From Anaerolineae bacterium (GTDB lineage: Bacteria > Chloroflexota > Anaerolineae > Aggregatilineales > Phototrophicaceae): a stretch of 64,000 nt of DNA. The stretch spans positions 1,240,001-1,304,000 of the forward strand of contig JAJEBY010000016.1 in the NCBI GenBank assembly GCA_022822305.1, in the 5' to 3' direction. Of the stretch, positions 47,901 through 56,177 are shown in pieces. The notes under the pieces were generated by a model that ran no database searches, had not been told where the DNA came from, and worked only from the letters and a program-made list of their open reading frames with translations. The first letter of the stretch is position 1. Every line of letters starts with the position of its first letter. A program made the translations under genes and the position numbers.

Positions 47901-48029
47901 CATCAGTTTGAGCTGCCCGCGGGAAGATATGCGCTGCGCGTGGGCTGGTATCAGGCGAACACGGGCGCGCGCATCGGCGTTGGCGCTGGAGACGCGCTGC
48001 GTCTGGAGACAGCTCTGAACATCGAATGA
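44910..48029 (+). CDS. Giant multi-spanning membrane protein, PTPS-related / GT-C-like
   Basis: A 1039-aa protein. Residues 1-430 hold about ten membrane helices with PHSDDGLLQMYRSVALAHSL and VHGYGAPLFNFFPPLSYFPA. The early acidic pair and the GYGxPLFNFxPPL motif are typical of the 6-pyruvoyl-tetrahydropterin-synthase-related membrane domain, a GT-C-like family. A soluble region follows (LEFDWLYLPGWRATIDGRAI), then another helix at about 555-575 and one near 595. The C-terminal 440 residues hold repeated beta-sandwich-like units (ELSFRLFWRLHG, ELRLSWTWRKNQ, GLELVWSTAS). Possible role: glycosylation of lipid or protein at the outer face. GTG start, 8 nt after PhyH. Confidence 0.75.
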   Translation: MAQLQSTPARRLLQVTLFCLAVVSICLAAVHPFLQGRMPHSDDGLLQMYRSVALAHSLGADHPLWPRFSSALVHGYGAPLFNFFPPLSYFPATWLRSLGFDYVGGWLLSMALYTLAAAAGMYALGRHWTGSRLGGWLAALAYVYAPYFLFDSLTRGTSPEVAALAALPALLYGFTRLAEYGRRRDFLLAALTFALFIPLHTLITLHGAALIALYCLFLSWRAADQRAVFLRLILAGAAAVLLTAFYWLPALLETDAIKLDLITEQLGAIAVARNLRPLVESLAPPHRADPTQLNQAIPISLGWAQMALALIGVALCLKRRNRRFRALMLVTGALTLLLVFMNTPASAALWETLPLIGYTQFPWRLLGLASLTLALMAGIGARLLLDSIAIPKWRLIVIAGVTALLTLSALPWTFTAFHDRLEARDIGDMQVFERESGQLALSSYAEYLPLHADADHLDPQLLIDRFASGTAIARITPSDTLEIRAQRWTGTSAELRLDSSEAQTLEFDWLYLPGWRATIDGRAIDVFPSAPAGLAALDLPAGQFELRIALEATPAQTTAMALSALGLAAIVALLLLWRRLPPLAWDAPAPATDEGRAIAVVLLVSLAVFALKSAVLDRQDTLFKAARFGSVPEVEALANFGGRIDLLEVEMPADPITRRELSFRLFWRLHGSPLDHDYSSIIRMRDPSGHVVAEAMAFAPGGLATRNWRPGFYIEDVITLEIPPFTPPLDQEYRFDVALFESDSLDALSWINADGNPQDVKFELGSLRYRPTAAERQAERDAFSLPSQASAAVELIEAPALPAAATVGDELRLSWTWRKNQASTSDMTARLIWLDEAGNRVGASAALPLARGYSYARWRRGEVNRGHHRLIVPPELPSGRYALALETLDAQGKVDATVRLDTKMEVSVPPRQFERPRYSFEQNLAWDNGILLHGYSLSDSGGLELVWSTASAVRESLRLFVHALDANDRIAAQWDGVPGDWLRPTTGWLPGEYVTTRHQFELPAGRYALRVGWYQANTGARIGVGAGDALRLETALNIE

Positions 48030-48138
48030 CGCCCGGCTCGCATCCATGCCGCTTGACATGTGTCGCTGCGGACTTTAGCATACGCGGGCCAAACCAAATG
48101 ACTGCGATGGACCAACCAAGGTATGCGGAGAATGGCGA

Positions 48139-48930
48139 ATGTACAAAGTGGCAAAATACCCGCAAGGCACGTTTTCCTGGGTGGATAACACCTCGACCAA
48201 TGCGGAAGCGGCAAAGATCTTCTATATGGACTTGTTCGGCTGGGGCAAGATCGACGTGCCCATTGGCGGCGACATGTTCTATACCATGTTTCAGAATCAG
48301 GGCGAACACGCGGCCGGCTTCGCCGCCATGATGCCCGATATGCAAGCGCAGGGCATCCCCTCACATTGGACCAATTACGTGTCCGTGGACGATGTGGACG
48401 CGATGGCGGATGTCGTCACGGCCAACGGCGGGACGATCTTGTTTGGTCCCATGGATATCTTCGACAACGGACGGATGCTGCAATTTACGGACCCGACGGG
48501 CGCGCAGCTCGGTCTGTGGCAGCCCAAGAATCATATCGGCGCGGGCATCGTCAACACCGTCGGGGCCATGTGCTGGAACGAATTGCTGACCTGGGATACC
48601 GCCGCCGCGCGCGAGTTCTATTCCGCCTTGTTCGGCTGGGCATACACCGTCGACGAGAACGGCTACATCATGATCAGCAATCGCGGCCGCAACAACGGCG
48701 CCATGATGCAGATGGACGATAGCTTCGGCAAAATGCCATCGATGTGGCAGCCCTACTTCACTGTCGCTGATATCGATGCTTCGATCGCGCAGGCGTCGAA
48801 CTCGGGCGGAACGATTATCATTCCCAAGACAGTCGCCCCGGGCGCCGGCCACTTCGCTTATCTTTCCGATCCTGCCGGCGCGCATTTCTACATCATCCAG
48901 CTGATCCAAGCCGAGCCCTGGGAAGCCTAA
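48139..48930 (+). CDS. VOC (glyoxalase-like) protein, two-domain, tandem copy 1
   Basis: A 263-aa protein of two vicinal-oxygen-chelate domains, similar to the CFP30B/27-kDa antigen type. Domain 1 starts KVAKYPQGTFSWVDNTSTNA with FYMDLFGWGK. Domain 2 starts NTVGAMCWNELLTWDTAAAR with FYSALFGWAY. GGAG lies 8 nt before the ATG. It is the first of three tandem paralogs sharing the layout M(Y)(K/T)V-x-KYPxGTFxW. Enzymatic activity is unknown; relatives include resistance proteins and dioxygenase-fold carriers. Confidence 0.85.
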   Translation: MYKVAKYPQGTFSWVDNTSTNAEAAKIFYMDLFGWGKIDVPIGGDMFYTMFQNQGEHAAGFAAMMPDMQAQGIPSHWTNYVSVDDVDAMADVVTANGGTILFGPMDIFDNGRMLQFTDPTGAQLGLWQPKNHIGAGIVNTVGAMCWNELLTWDTAAAREFYSALFGWAYTVDENGYIMISNRGRNNGAMMQMDDSFGKMPSMWQPYFTVADIDASIAQASNSGGTIIIPKTVAPGAGHFAYLSDPAGAHFYIIQLIQAEPWEA

Positions 48931-49006
48931 GCCGGTCGGAATAAAATGTGTCAGAAATCTGACATATTGTGTATTCATCAAAAATGCAGGAGCGACAGTC
49001 TACCCC

Positions 49007-49054
49007 GCTCCCCCGGCGCGCAAAACAACGCAGGGGCGGCTCGGCGAAGCGCCC
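49007..49054 (+). repeat. Double-hairpin-type element between VOC copies 1 and 2
   Basis: CTCCCCCGGCGCGCAAAACA linker leads into GGGCGGCTC-GGC-GAAGCGCCC (49034-49054). After it comes GCACTGACAGGAG, the Shine-Dalgarno of copy 2. It matches the linker and hairpin at 49930-49966 upstream of copy 3. Confidence 0.65.
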
Positions 49055-49075
49055 GCACTGACAGGAGAATCAAAC

Positions 49076-49864
49076 ATGTACACAGTCACGAAATATCCGC
49101 ACGGCACATTTTCCTGGGCCGATACCAGCTCGACCGATTCGGCGGCGGCCAAGCAGTTCTATATGGACCTGTTCGGCTGGAGCAATTTTGATATCCCCAT
49201 CGGCGACGGCATGACCTACACCATGTTCCAACACCAGGGCCAAAATGTCGCCGCGCTCAGCGATGCGACGCCGGAGGCGCGCGAGCAGAATATCCAATCG
49301 CACTGGTCATGTTATGTGTCTGTCGATGATGTCGATGCGCTGCTGCCGGTCGTCACGGCGAATGGCGGCCAGATCATCTTTGGTCCCATGGATGTCTTCG
49401 ACAGCGGACGCATGGCCTTTTTGATGGACCCGACAGGCGCGGCGCTGGGCTTGTGGCAGGCGCGGGGCCACATCGGCGCCGGCATCGTCAATACCGTCGG
49501 CGCCATGTGCTGGAACGAGCTGCTCACCAAGGACGCTGAAGTCGCCAAAGACTTCTATCAAAAGGTGCTGGGCTGGGAATATTATGGCGACGATCACTAC
49601 ATCCACATCACCAACCGCGGCCGCAACAACGGCGGCATGATCCAAATGACCGAGAGCATGGGCGATTTGCCCTCGCACTGGATGCCCTATTTCCATGTCG
49701 CCAACCTGGAAGAAAGCATGCGGCGGATCGAGGAGCTGGGCGGCTCCATCCTCATGGGCAAGCACGAAGCGCCCGAGACCGGCTGGTGGTCCATCGTCAC
49801 CGATCCCGCCGGCGCGCATTTCTATATCATGCAGCTCATCAAGGCCGACGCCTGGGAAGAATAG
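49076..49864 (+). CDS. VOC (glyoxalase-like) protein, tandem copy 2
   Basis: A 262-aa paralog. TVTKYPHGTFSWADTSSTDS and FYMDLFGWSNF open domain 1. GIVNTVGAMCWNELLTKDAE and FYQKVLGWEYYG mark domain 2. NRGRNNGGMIQM is shared with copies 1 and 3. It keeps all core strands without a break, so it is likely functional. The spacer upstream carries a repeat hairpin and AGGAGA 7 nt before the ATG. Confidence 0.85.
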   Translation: MYTVTKYPHGTFSWADTSSTDSAAAKQFYMDLFGWSNFDIPIGDGMTYTMFQHQGQNVAALSDATPEAREQNIQSHWSCYVSVDDVDALLPVVTANGGQIIFGPMDVFDSGRMAFLMDPTGAALGLWQARGHIGAGIVNTVGAMCWNELLTKDAEVAKDFYQKVLGWEYYGDDHYIHITNRGRNNGGMIQMTESMGDLPSHWMPYFHVANLEESMRRIEELGGSILMGKHEAPETGWWSIVTDPAGAHFYIMQLIKADAWEE

Positions 49865-49909
49865 ATTTCGGGCGCAAGACACCAATCTCAAGACACGAAT
49901 CCAATGAAG

Positions 49910-49966
49910 GGGCGACCTGTCAGGTCGCCCGCCGGCGCGCAAAATTATGGCGGGGCGACTCGCCGA
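49910..49966 (+). repeat. Double-hairpin element between VOC copies 2 and 3
   Basis: GGGCGACC-TGTCA-GGTCGCCC (49910-49930), linker GCCGGCGCGCAAAATTATGG, then a decayed second hairpin GGGCGACTCGCCGAATTATC. After it CGCATTGACAGGAC provides the upstream region of copy 3. Confidence 0.75.
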
Positions 49967-49993
49967 ATTATCCGCATTGACAGGACAAGCTGC

Positions 49994-50770
49994 ATGTACA
50001 AAGTGACGAAGTATCCGCCGGGCACGTTTGCCTGGACCGATAACGTTTCCACCGATCCCGAACGAGCAAAAGCGTTTTACCTGGAATTGTTCGGCTGGGG
50101 CAAGGACGAAATGCCCGTCGGCGGCGGCATGAGCTATACCATGTTCAAGCAAGAGGGTGAATATGTCGCCGCGCTAAGCGGCATGATGCCCGACCTGCGG
50201 AAACAAGGCATCCCATCGCACTGGTCATGTTACGTGGCGGTTGATGATGTCGATGCCTTGATGGATGTTGTCACGGGCAACGGCGGCAGCATCATCGTGC
50301 CGCCCATGGACGTCTTCGAAAGCGGACGCCTGGCGTTCATACAAGATCCGACGGGCGCGCAGCTGGGCTTGTGGCAAGCGCGGAATCACATCGGCGCCGG
50401 GATCGTCAACACCGTCGGCGCCGCTTGCTGGAACGAGCTGGTCACCGCGGACGCCGCAGCGGCCAAAGCCTTCTACGCGGCGCTATTCGGCTGGGATTAT
50501 TCCGGCGATGATCATTACATCCAAATCAGCAACCGCGGACGCAGCAATGGCGGCATCATCCAGATGGACACCATGCTGCCCTGCTGGATGGTCTATTTCC
50601 ATGTGCGCGATATTGATGCCGGCATCAAGCGCGTGACCGCACTCGGCGGCGCGATCACCGTGCCCAAACACGAGATTCCAGACGGCGGATGGTGGTCGGT
50701 CGTGGCCGATCCGGCCGGCGCCCACTTCTATATCATTCAAGTGCTCAAGCCCGATCCCTGGGTTGAATAG
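49994..50770 (+). CDS. VOC (glyoxalase-like) protein, tandem copy 3
   Basis: The 258-aa third paralog begins MYKVTKYPPGTFAWTDNVST with FYLELFGWGKD. Domain 2 starts NTVGAACWNELVTADAAAAK. It is a little shorter between NRGRSNGGIIQMD and WMVYFHVRDID. The ATG at 49994 aligns with the other two copies; the frame back to 49904 reads through the repeat and is rejected. Ordered copies with repeat-bearing spacers suggest unit duplication. Confidence 0.85.
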   Translation: MYKVTKYPPGTFAWTDNVSTDPERAKAFYLELFGWGKDEMPVGGGMSYTMFKQEGEYVAALSGMMPDLRKQGIPSHWSCYVAVDDVDALMDVVTGNGGSIIVPPMDVFESGRLAFIQDPTGAQLGLWQARNHIGAGIVNTVGAACWNELVTADAAAAKAFYAALFGWDYSGDDHYIQISNRGRSNGGIIQMDTMLPCWMVYFHVRDIDAGIKRVTALGGAITVPKHEIPDGGWWSVVADPAGAHFYIIQVLKPDPWVE

Positions 50771-50839
50771 CTCGCGTCTGCAAGAACACGGGTGTCATGC
50801 AGGGCTTATCCGATTTGTCATCACGCTTGCGTGTTTTTT

Positions 50840-50932
50840 CTACCCCTCCCCCGACCCCCTTCACCATCGCTATGGTTGATCTTGACTCATGAGGCGGGGG
50901 ACCGAGCGGGGCGCTGGCCGGGGATGGGGTAG
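50840..50932 (+). repeat. C-rich/G-rich inverted element after the VOC cluster
   Basis: CTACCCCTCCCCCGACCCCC opens and GCTGGCCGGGGATGGGGTAG closes a long inverted pair. Related to 12299, 15250 and 37063. It is the main content of the 410-nt gap 50771-51180. A decayed hairpin (GGCGGGAGACC ... GGTCGCC, about 50976-50996) follows. No gene is evident in the gap. Confidence 0.6.
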
Positions 50933-51180
50933 ACTCGAGCGAGCCAAGGCTCGCACCTGCGTTCCTGGCGTGTTGGCGGGAGACCTGACAGGTCGCCTCG
51001 ACAGTGTCCGCCATCCAGAGCAGACCGCCTTTGGCGCGACAAACTTGGAACTGCTATGCCAGTTCTGCCAAATGCATGATGACTTTGGCAATGATGCGCC
51101 AGTTGGATATAATTGACGGGAGCGCGTAACGCTTCGCTCAGCGCGTGATATTCAGAAAAAGTGAAAAAGAGAATGCTTTA

Positions 51181-52251
51181 ATGCGATATATTGTTTTGGG
51201 AACGACGCCAACAGCTTGTGTAATCGCCGCATATCTAGCCAAGCATGATATCGATGTCACGCTTGTCGACAGCCAGAGCGAATTGCTGCTTGACGTGGCG
51301 AACGCGGGCATTAGGCTGACGGGATTCCGCGGCGACATGCATACGCCCGTGTCCGTGCAGGACCTCGAAGGGCTCAGCGCGCTTTCGCCGTCAAGCTGCG
51401 TACTGATATGCGATCATCCGGCAACAGCTTCAGCCAAGTTGGAAACGCTGCTGCCTCTGGCGGCTCCTGACACGATTTTCGTAACCTTGGTCAGCAGTTT
51501 GGTCTCGCTGATGCTGATTGATCGTATTGGGCCCGAGCGCTCGCTCGCCGGCGTGGCTAATTTCGAAGCCCGAATACGCGACGACCACACAGTCGAGACG
51601 GATTTCCACAATTTCATCTGGCTGGGCGAGATGCGCGGCGGGCATAGCGATCGTCTCAACCGCATCCAAAACGCTTTGTCCTGGGTGGCTCCTACTTTCC
51701 TTACCAGCGTCATCAACGGGATGATCTGGTCAAAAGCGATCTATTCGATCGAAGCGGCCCTGGCGGCTTTGGTCAATGCCAGCCCGATGGACGTCTACGA
51801 CAATCCGCTGCACAGGCGGCTCGCCGCTGCCTTCGTCAAAGAGAACATCGCGCTTGCCGACGCGCAGGGCACAGCGCCAATCGCATTCGATTTCTTCGAT
51901 CCCAACCTCTACCGCGCGGCCAATCCGGGCGAGGGTGAAGTCACCGACGTCTGGATCAAGAATGCCTGGATGCGACACGAACAGTTTCGCGTCGGTCTGG
52001 ATGATGAGTTTCCGCAACAAGTCGGGCTGGGTTGGCAGCTTTCGCCGGCTAATCCGCATCAGGAAGCGACGGCGCTTTTCGACGACCTGTTTGAATATGC
52101 GCAAGCCTGCGGTCTTACGCTGCCGTTGACGACGGAGCTGAGCCGATTGCACGCGCAGATCGTCTCCGGAGACAAGGCGCTGAGTTGGGATCATTTGGCA
52201 ACCCTGGAATCCGTCCGCGAAGATATGGGCATCGATATTCCATACCCGTAG
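51181..52251 (+). CDS. Ketopantoate-reductase-fold protein, paralog 1, with degenerate cofactor loop
   Basis: A 356-aa relative of 2-dehydropantoate 2-reductase (ApbA/PanE) and opine-type dehydrogenases. The nucleotide loop that should be GxGxxG is GTTPTA (residues 7-12), so NAD(P) binding is doubtful. The second domain keeps the cluster-specific segments FDFFDPNLYR and AWMRHEQFR. KAIYSIEAALAAL replaces the catalytic-Lys helix. ATG at 51181 with AAAGAGA upstream; the longer frame from 51145 lacks a ribosome site. It starts the eight-to-ten-gene block running to 62270. It may be a partner subunit rather than an enzyme. Confidence 0.72.
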   Translation: MRYIVLGTTPTACVIAAYLAKHDIDVTLVDSQSELLLDVANAGIRLTGFRGDMHTPVSVQDLEGLSALSPSSCVLICDHPATASAKLETLLPLAAPDTIFVTLVSSLVSLMLIDRIGPERSLAGVANFEARIRDDHTVETDFHNFIWLGEMRGGHSDRLNRIQNALSWVAPTFLTSVINGMIWSKAIYSIEAALAALVNASPMDVYDNPLHRRLAAAFVKENIALADAQGTAPIAFDFFDPNLYRAANPGEGEVTDVWIKNAWMRHEQFRVGLDDEFPQQVGLGWQLSPANPHQEATALFDDLFEYAQACGLTLPLTTELSRLHAQIVSGDKALSWDHLATLESVREDMGIDIPYP

Positions 52252-52357
52252 ACGCTCGGCGGCAGCGACGAGGTCGGTTGCGCTCACACAAAATTAACGC
52301 GCGCTCATGGCGTGAGCAAAGCGTTTTGTCAAAAGAGTTAGATTGAGTATTCGATTC

Positions 52358-53332
52358 ATGACATCAACATTGATCATCAAGGACGCCGGGCAGATAAGCC
52401 TCGATCCGGGCCAGAAACAGCGTTATTGGCTGGAGGTTGGGCATTCCTGGTTTGGGCCCGAACGCCTGCCCCTGATCGTTCTACGAGGTATCGAAGCGGG
52501 ACCAAAGCTGGTGACGCTGGCGTGCCAACATGGTGATGAAGGCTATGGCGTCTTGGGCGCGCTGGATCTGGCCAACGAACTTGATCCGGCTGCGATGAAA
52601 GGCGAGTTGTGGATTCTGCCCTGTGCGAACATCCACGGCTTCACCGCCGGCAAACGGGCCAGCCCCTATGATTGCCAGGACATGAATCGTGTGCACCCGG
52701 GCAAAGCGGACGGCACCGTCAGCGAGCAAATCGCGTATGCCTTGCACCAGCAGGTTTTCCCCGGCGCCGATCTGATCGTCGACCTCCACGGCGGCAGCCC
52801 GGAAAACGGCGATACCGCCTTTGCGATGTGGGCAGATATCGCGGGCAAACCGTCCATCCTGCCCATCGTATCGAGCCTCAAGCTGGACTTTGTGATTGGC
52901 AGCCGCAAATCGATAGCGGGCATGCTCAGCAATTCCGCGATTGATCTTGGCATTCCACAAATTTCAATCGAGGCCGGGTCCGCGATAAACTATGGCCGCG
53001 ACAATGCGGCGCTGATGCAAGGTTTCGTGCGTGATTGCATGAAGCACTTGAACATGCTGCCCGAGCCCCCGCCACAATCGCGGTCCCTGCCGTTGATGCG
53101 CATGGCAACGCATTATGCGGAGACGGGCGGCGCCTTCAAGACGCTGGTTGCCTTTGGCGAGGAAGTGCGACAGGGCCAAACGCTGGGTTATATCATGGAC
53201 CTCGTGGGCAATATCGCACAGGAGGTTCGCGCGAGCGAAGCGGGCATTGTCGCCGTCATGCGAACCGGCATCCGCGTCCATCCCGGTGAAACGGTGACAA
53301 CTTTGGCCATACCCACAGGAGCCTCAAGCTAA
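52358..53332 (+). CDS. Succinylglutamate desuccinylase/aspartoacylase-family zinc hydrolase
   Basis: A 324-aa M14-related amidohydrolase that removes an acyl group from an N-acyl amino acid or similar. Zinc ligands are His58 and Glu61 in ACQHGDEGYG and His144 in VDLHGGS. Arg111 in DMNRVHPG and the Glu in IPQISIEAGS complete the active site. A C-terminal barrel-like region follows (GQTLGYIMDLVGNIAQEV). The ATG at 52358 is chosen; a TTG at 52343 with AAAAGAG 5 nt before it is a real alternative. It overlaps the next gene by 1 nt (TAATG), tying deacylation to the reductase-like enzyme. Confidence 0.85.
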   Translation: MTSTLIIKDAGQISLDPGQKQRYWLEVGHSWFGPERLPLIVLRGIEAGPKLVTLACQHGDEGYGVLGALDLANELDPAAMKGELWILPCANIHGFTAGKRASPYDCQDMNRVHPGKADGTVSEQIAYALHQQVFPGADLIVDLHGGSPENGDTAFAMWADIAGKPSILPIVSSLKLDFVIGSRKSIAGMLSNSAIDLGIPQISIEAGSAINYGRDNAALMQGFVRDCMKHLNMLPEPPPQSRSLPLMRMATHYAETGGAFKTLVAFGEEVRQGQTLGYIMDLVGNIAQEVRASEAGIVAVMRTGIRVHPGETVTTLAIPTGASS

Positions 53333-54390
53333 TGCGCTACACCATAGTTGGCGCCGGCGGCATCGGCGGCTTGCAAGGCGCCTGGATGACCCGCGCCGGA
53401 TGCGACATAACGTTTGTCGAACGTTGGCAAGAGCACGTCGACGCGCTCAATGAAAATGGCGTCTATGTTGATGGTTCGCGCGGTGAACACAGGATTCCCG
53501 TCAAAGCCGTCACGCCCGACCGTCTGCCTGGCCTGGCGCCGCTGGAAACCGTCATCATCGCCGTGAAGTCGCAAGATACGCGAGCGGCGGTGGAACAACT
53601 CCTGCCCTACAGCACGGCCGAGACCGCCTTCGTTTCGATGCAAGCCGGCGAGAATATCCATATCGTTGAAGAGATTGTGGGCGCCCAACGCACCATCGGC
53701 GCTGACCCCAACTACGGCGGCGCTCTGGTTGATCCGGGCCACCTGGAGGCGGGATTCCCGAATTATATCTGGGTCGGGGAAATGGACGGCGCGTATACGT
53801 CTCGGCTGCGACAATTGCAGCTTGATCTGATGCACTGGACGCCGACGTATGTGACCGACAATATCAAGGGTGTGGTGTGGACCAAATTTGTCTATGCGTC
53901 ACAAATTCTGCTGAGCGCGCTCACCGATCGACCCAGCGGCGAGGCAATGCAGAAAACAAAACATCGTCTGGTCGCCGGGGCCTTGGTCAACGAAGCTATT
54001 CAGGTCGCGGACGCGCTGGGACTTAACCTGGTCGGATTCGATTTTTTCGATCCGGAACCCTACCGGCGCAGAGATAGCGGCAATAGCGACGCGCTGCTGT
54101 TCTGGCTGGAATATGCCTGGCCGCGGCACGAGGTCTTCCGCGCGAATGGCTTCCACAAATACGTGAAGACGGGAAGCGGCATCCGCTGGGATATCGCGCA
54201 CCGGAAACGCGGCAGCGAATCGACCGCGTTCATGAAATCCCTGATGCGCTCCGCCCAGCAGGCAGGCATGGAAATGCCGCTTAACCGCGCGTTGGTAGAT
54301 ATGATTCATGAAATTGAAAGTGGCGAACGACCGCTCAAAGACGAGAACTTCGATGAATTGGCGGATGCCATCCGGCAGCATGGCGCGTAG
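53332..54390 (+). CDS. Ketopantoate-reductase-fold oxidoreductase, paralog 2
   Basis: A 352-aa NAD(P)-dependent oxidoreductase. Intact cofactor loop VGAGGIGG at 6-13, then DITFVERWQEH. The PanE catalytic Lys is kept in GVVWTKFVYASQ, but the Asn expected four residues later in true ketopantoate reductases is not. FDFFDPEPYR and AWPRHEVFR match paralogs 1 and 3, and LLSALTDRP follows the Lys. Probably reduces a 2-oxo or imine intermediate of this pathway rather than making pantoate. Start overlaps the preceding stop. Confidence 0.8.
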   Translation: MRYTIVGAGGIGGLQGAWMTRAGCDITFVERWQEHVDALNENGVYVDGSRGEHRIPVKAVTPDRLPGLAPLETVIIAVKSQDTRAAVEQLLPYSTAETAFVSMQAGENIHIVEEIVGAQRTIGADPNYGGALVDPGHLEAGFPNYIWVGEMDGAYTSRLRQLQLDLMHWTPTYVTDNIKGVVWTKFVYASQILLSALTDRPSGEAMQKTKHRLVAGALVNEAIQVADALGLNLVGFDFFDPEPYRRRDSGNSDALLFWLEYAWPRHEVFRANGFHKYVKTGSGIRWDIAHRKRGSESTAFMKSLMRSAQQAGMEMPLNRALVDMIHEIESGERPLKDENFDELADAIRQHGA

Positions 54391-54487
54391 GCGAACATCA
54401 TGGACAGCGATTGCGGGGAGGCGCTTATGACGTGATTTTGCAGATTAGTCAGCAAGAAGTTTATGAAACGCATTAGGAGCGGGAACA

Positions 54488-56032
54488 ATGACAAACACAT
54501 ATATCACCAGGATTCTTGTACTCTGTCTTATGCTGAGCCTTTTGTTTGGCACATCGGTTCTTGCACAAGACGACATGATGGGCTGTGGCGCGACCGGCGG
54601 GGAATTAGTCGTTGCCTTGAATGCGGACCTGTATTCGGCGGACGCGCAAATGGGCGGCACGATCGCCTCCGTGAACTACAACATGGCTATCGCGGATCTC
54701 TTGGTCGTGATGGGCGCTGAGGGCCCGGCGCCATGGCTGATCGAATCCTGGGACGCCACACTCGACGGCGTCTATACCTGGAATATCCGCCAGGGCGTTA
54801 CTTTCCATGATGGCACGCCGCTCAACGCCGAAGCGGTCAAGTTCAATATTGAGCGTCTGCTGAACCCGGACAACGAGTTCCGTTATGGCGTCTACTTCCG
54901 CAGGACGGAAGAAATCAATGTGATCGATGAATATACGCTCGAAATTGTCAACTCAAGCTTCGATGTCGAGTTCATGGATCGCATGATCAATATCTCTATC
55001 GTGTCTCCAACGGCCGTGCAAGAAATGGGCGCTGACTTCGTGAATGCCCCGGTCGGTACCGGTCCCTTCAAGTTCGTCTCTTATACGCCCGGTGAACGCA
55101 TTGTTCTGGAGCGCAATGAGAATTACTGGCAAGAAGGCAAACCATGCGTTGACAGTTTGACATTCCGCGTCATTCCAGAAGAAGCGGTGCGTTTGATTGA
55201 GCTGGAGGCGGGTACCGTTCATGTAGCGATGGATATGGCCGCCAGCGTCGAGCAAGCCCGGTCCGCTGGTCTGGAGATGATTACGACGCCGCAGCGCGGT
55301 CAGCAGATGGTTTACTTCAATCTGTCCCGCATTACCGATCCCTTGGTTCGTCGCGCCGTCAACCACGCGTTGAATCGTCAGGCCATCGTGACCAACGTCT
55401 TCCAGGACATGTCTATCGTTGGTTACTATCCGATGCCGCCATCGGTGTGGGCCTACGATGATACGATTCAGACCTTCCCCTATGATCTTGACGAGTCCAA
55501 CAGACTGCTGGATGAAGCCGGCTGGGTGATGGGCGATGACGGCATTCGCGAGAAAGACGGCGAGAAGCTAAGCTGGGATATGCCTTCGTCCAACATTCCC
55601 TCGCGCCAGCAAGCCTCCGAGATGATTGTGGGCATGCTGCACGAGGTCGGGATTCAAGCCAACCTGCAGGTGATGGAGCATCTCACCTACTTGAACTCGG
55701 TGCGCGGTGGCGAATATGACATTGCCTACTGGGAATGGGCCGGTTCCACGTCTGATCCCTGGGCTTATTCCGGCGGCTTGCATTCCAACTATGCCTGGAA
55801 CCCGACCCAGTTTGGCGATCCGGAACTGGACAAGTTCCTTGACGCCGCTCTGGTGAGTTTGGATCGCGATGAGCGCAAGGCGCTCTACAACGAGTATTTC
55901 ACTGAGGTGATGGCAAACACCTACCTCGCGAACATTGCATTCAAGCCTGCGGTGGCTGCCTCACGACCGGAAGTTCAGGGCGTGCAGTTCCTGGGCGGAC
56001 GCTTGCTCTTCGAATCCACCTATATCGAATAG
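54488..56032 (+). CDS. ABC transporter substrate-binding protein, family 5 (peptide/nickel/opine type)
   Basis: A 514-aa exported binding protein. The signal peptide is MTNTYITRILVLCLMLSLLF and cleavage is likely after VLA before QDDMM. The mature protein has the SBP_bac_5 pattern: APWLIESWDATLDGVYTWNI, VTFHDGTPLNAEAVKFNIER, GTGPFKFVSYTPGERIVLER and LVRRAVNHALNRQAIV. Family ligands include dipeptides, oligopeptides, nickel chelates and opines. AGGAGCGGG precedes the ATG. The gene is followed by DppB- and DppC-type permeases. The ligand is probably the compound processed by the surrounding enzymes. Confidence 0.9.
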   Translation: MTNTYITRILVLCLMLSLLFGTSVLAQDDMMGCGATGGELVVALNADLYSADAQMGGTIASVNYNMAIADLLVVMGAEGPAPWLIESWDATLDGVYTWNIRQGVTFHDGTPLNAEAVKFNIERLLNPDNEFRYGVYFRRTEEINVIDEYTLEIVNSSFDVEFMDRMINISIVSPTAVQEMGADFVNAPVGTGPFKFVSYTPGERIVLERNENYWQEGKPCVDSLTFRVIPEEAVRLIELEAGTVHVAMDMAASVEQARSAGLEMITTPQRGQQMVYFNLSRITDPLVRRAVNHALNRQAIVTNVFQDMSIVGYYPMPPSVWAYDDTIQTFPYDLDESNRLLDEAGWVMGDDGIREKDGEKLSWDMPSSNIPSRQQASEMIVGMLHEVGIQANLQVMEHLTYLNSVRGGEYDIAYWEWAGSTSDPWAYSGGLHSNYAWNPTQFGDPELDKFLDAALVSLDRDERKALYNEYFTEVMANTYLANIAFKPAVAASRPEVQGVQFLGGRLLFESTYIE

Positions 56033-56177
56033 CGTAGCAATACCGCGTTTCGGCTAGTTATCGGGCAGGTCTACCTTGATGAAGGCGGCGCCTGCCCGAT
56101 AACACCAAGCCATTATACGGCGTCTGTTGAGCGTTTGATTGCGTCCCGCTGACGCCGCGATATGGACGGAGCCCCAG

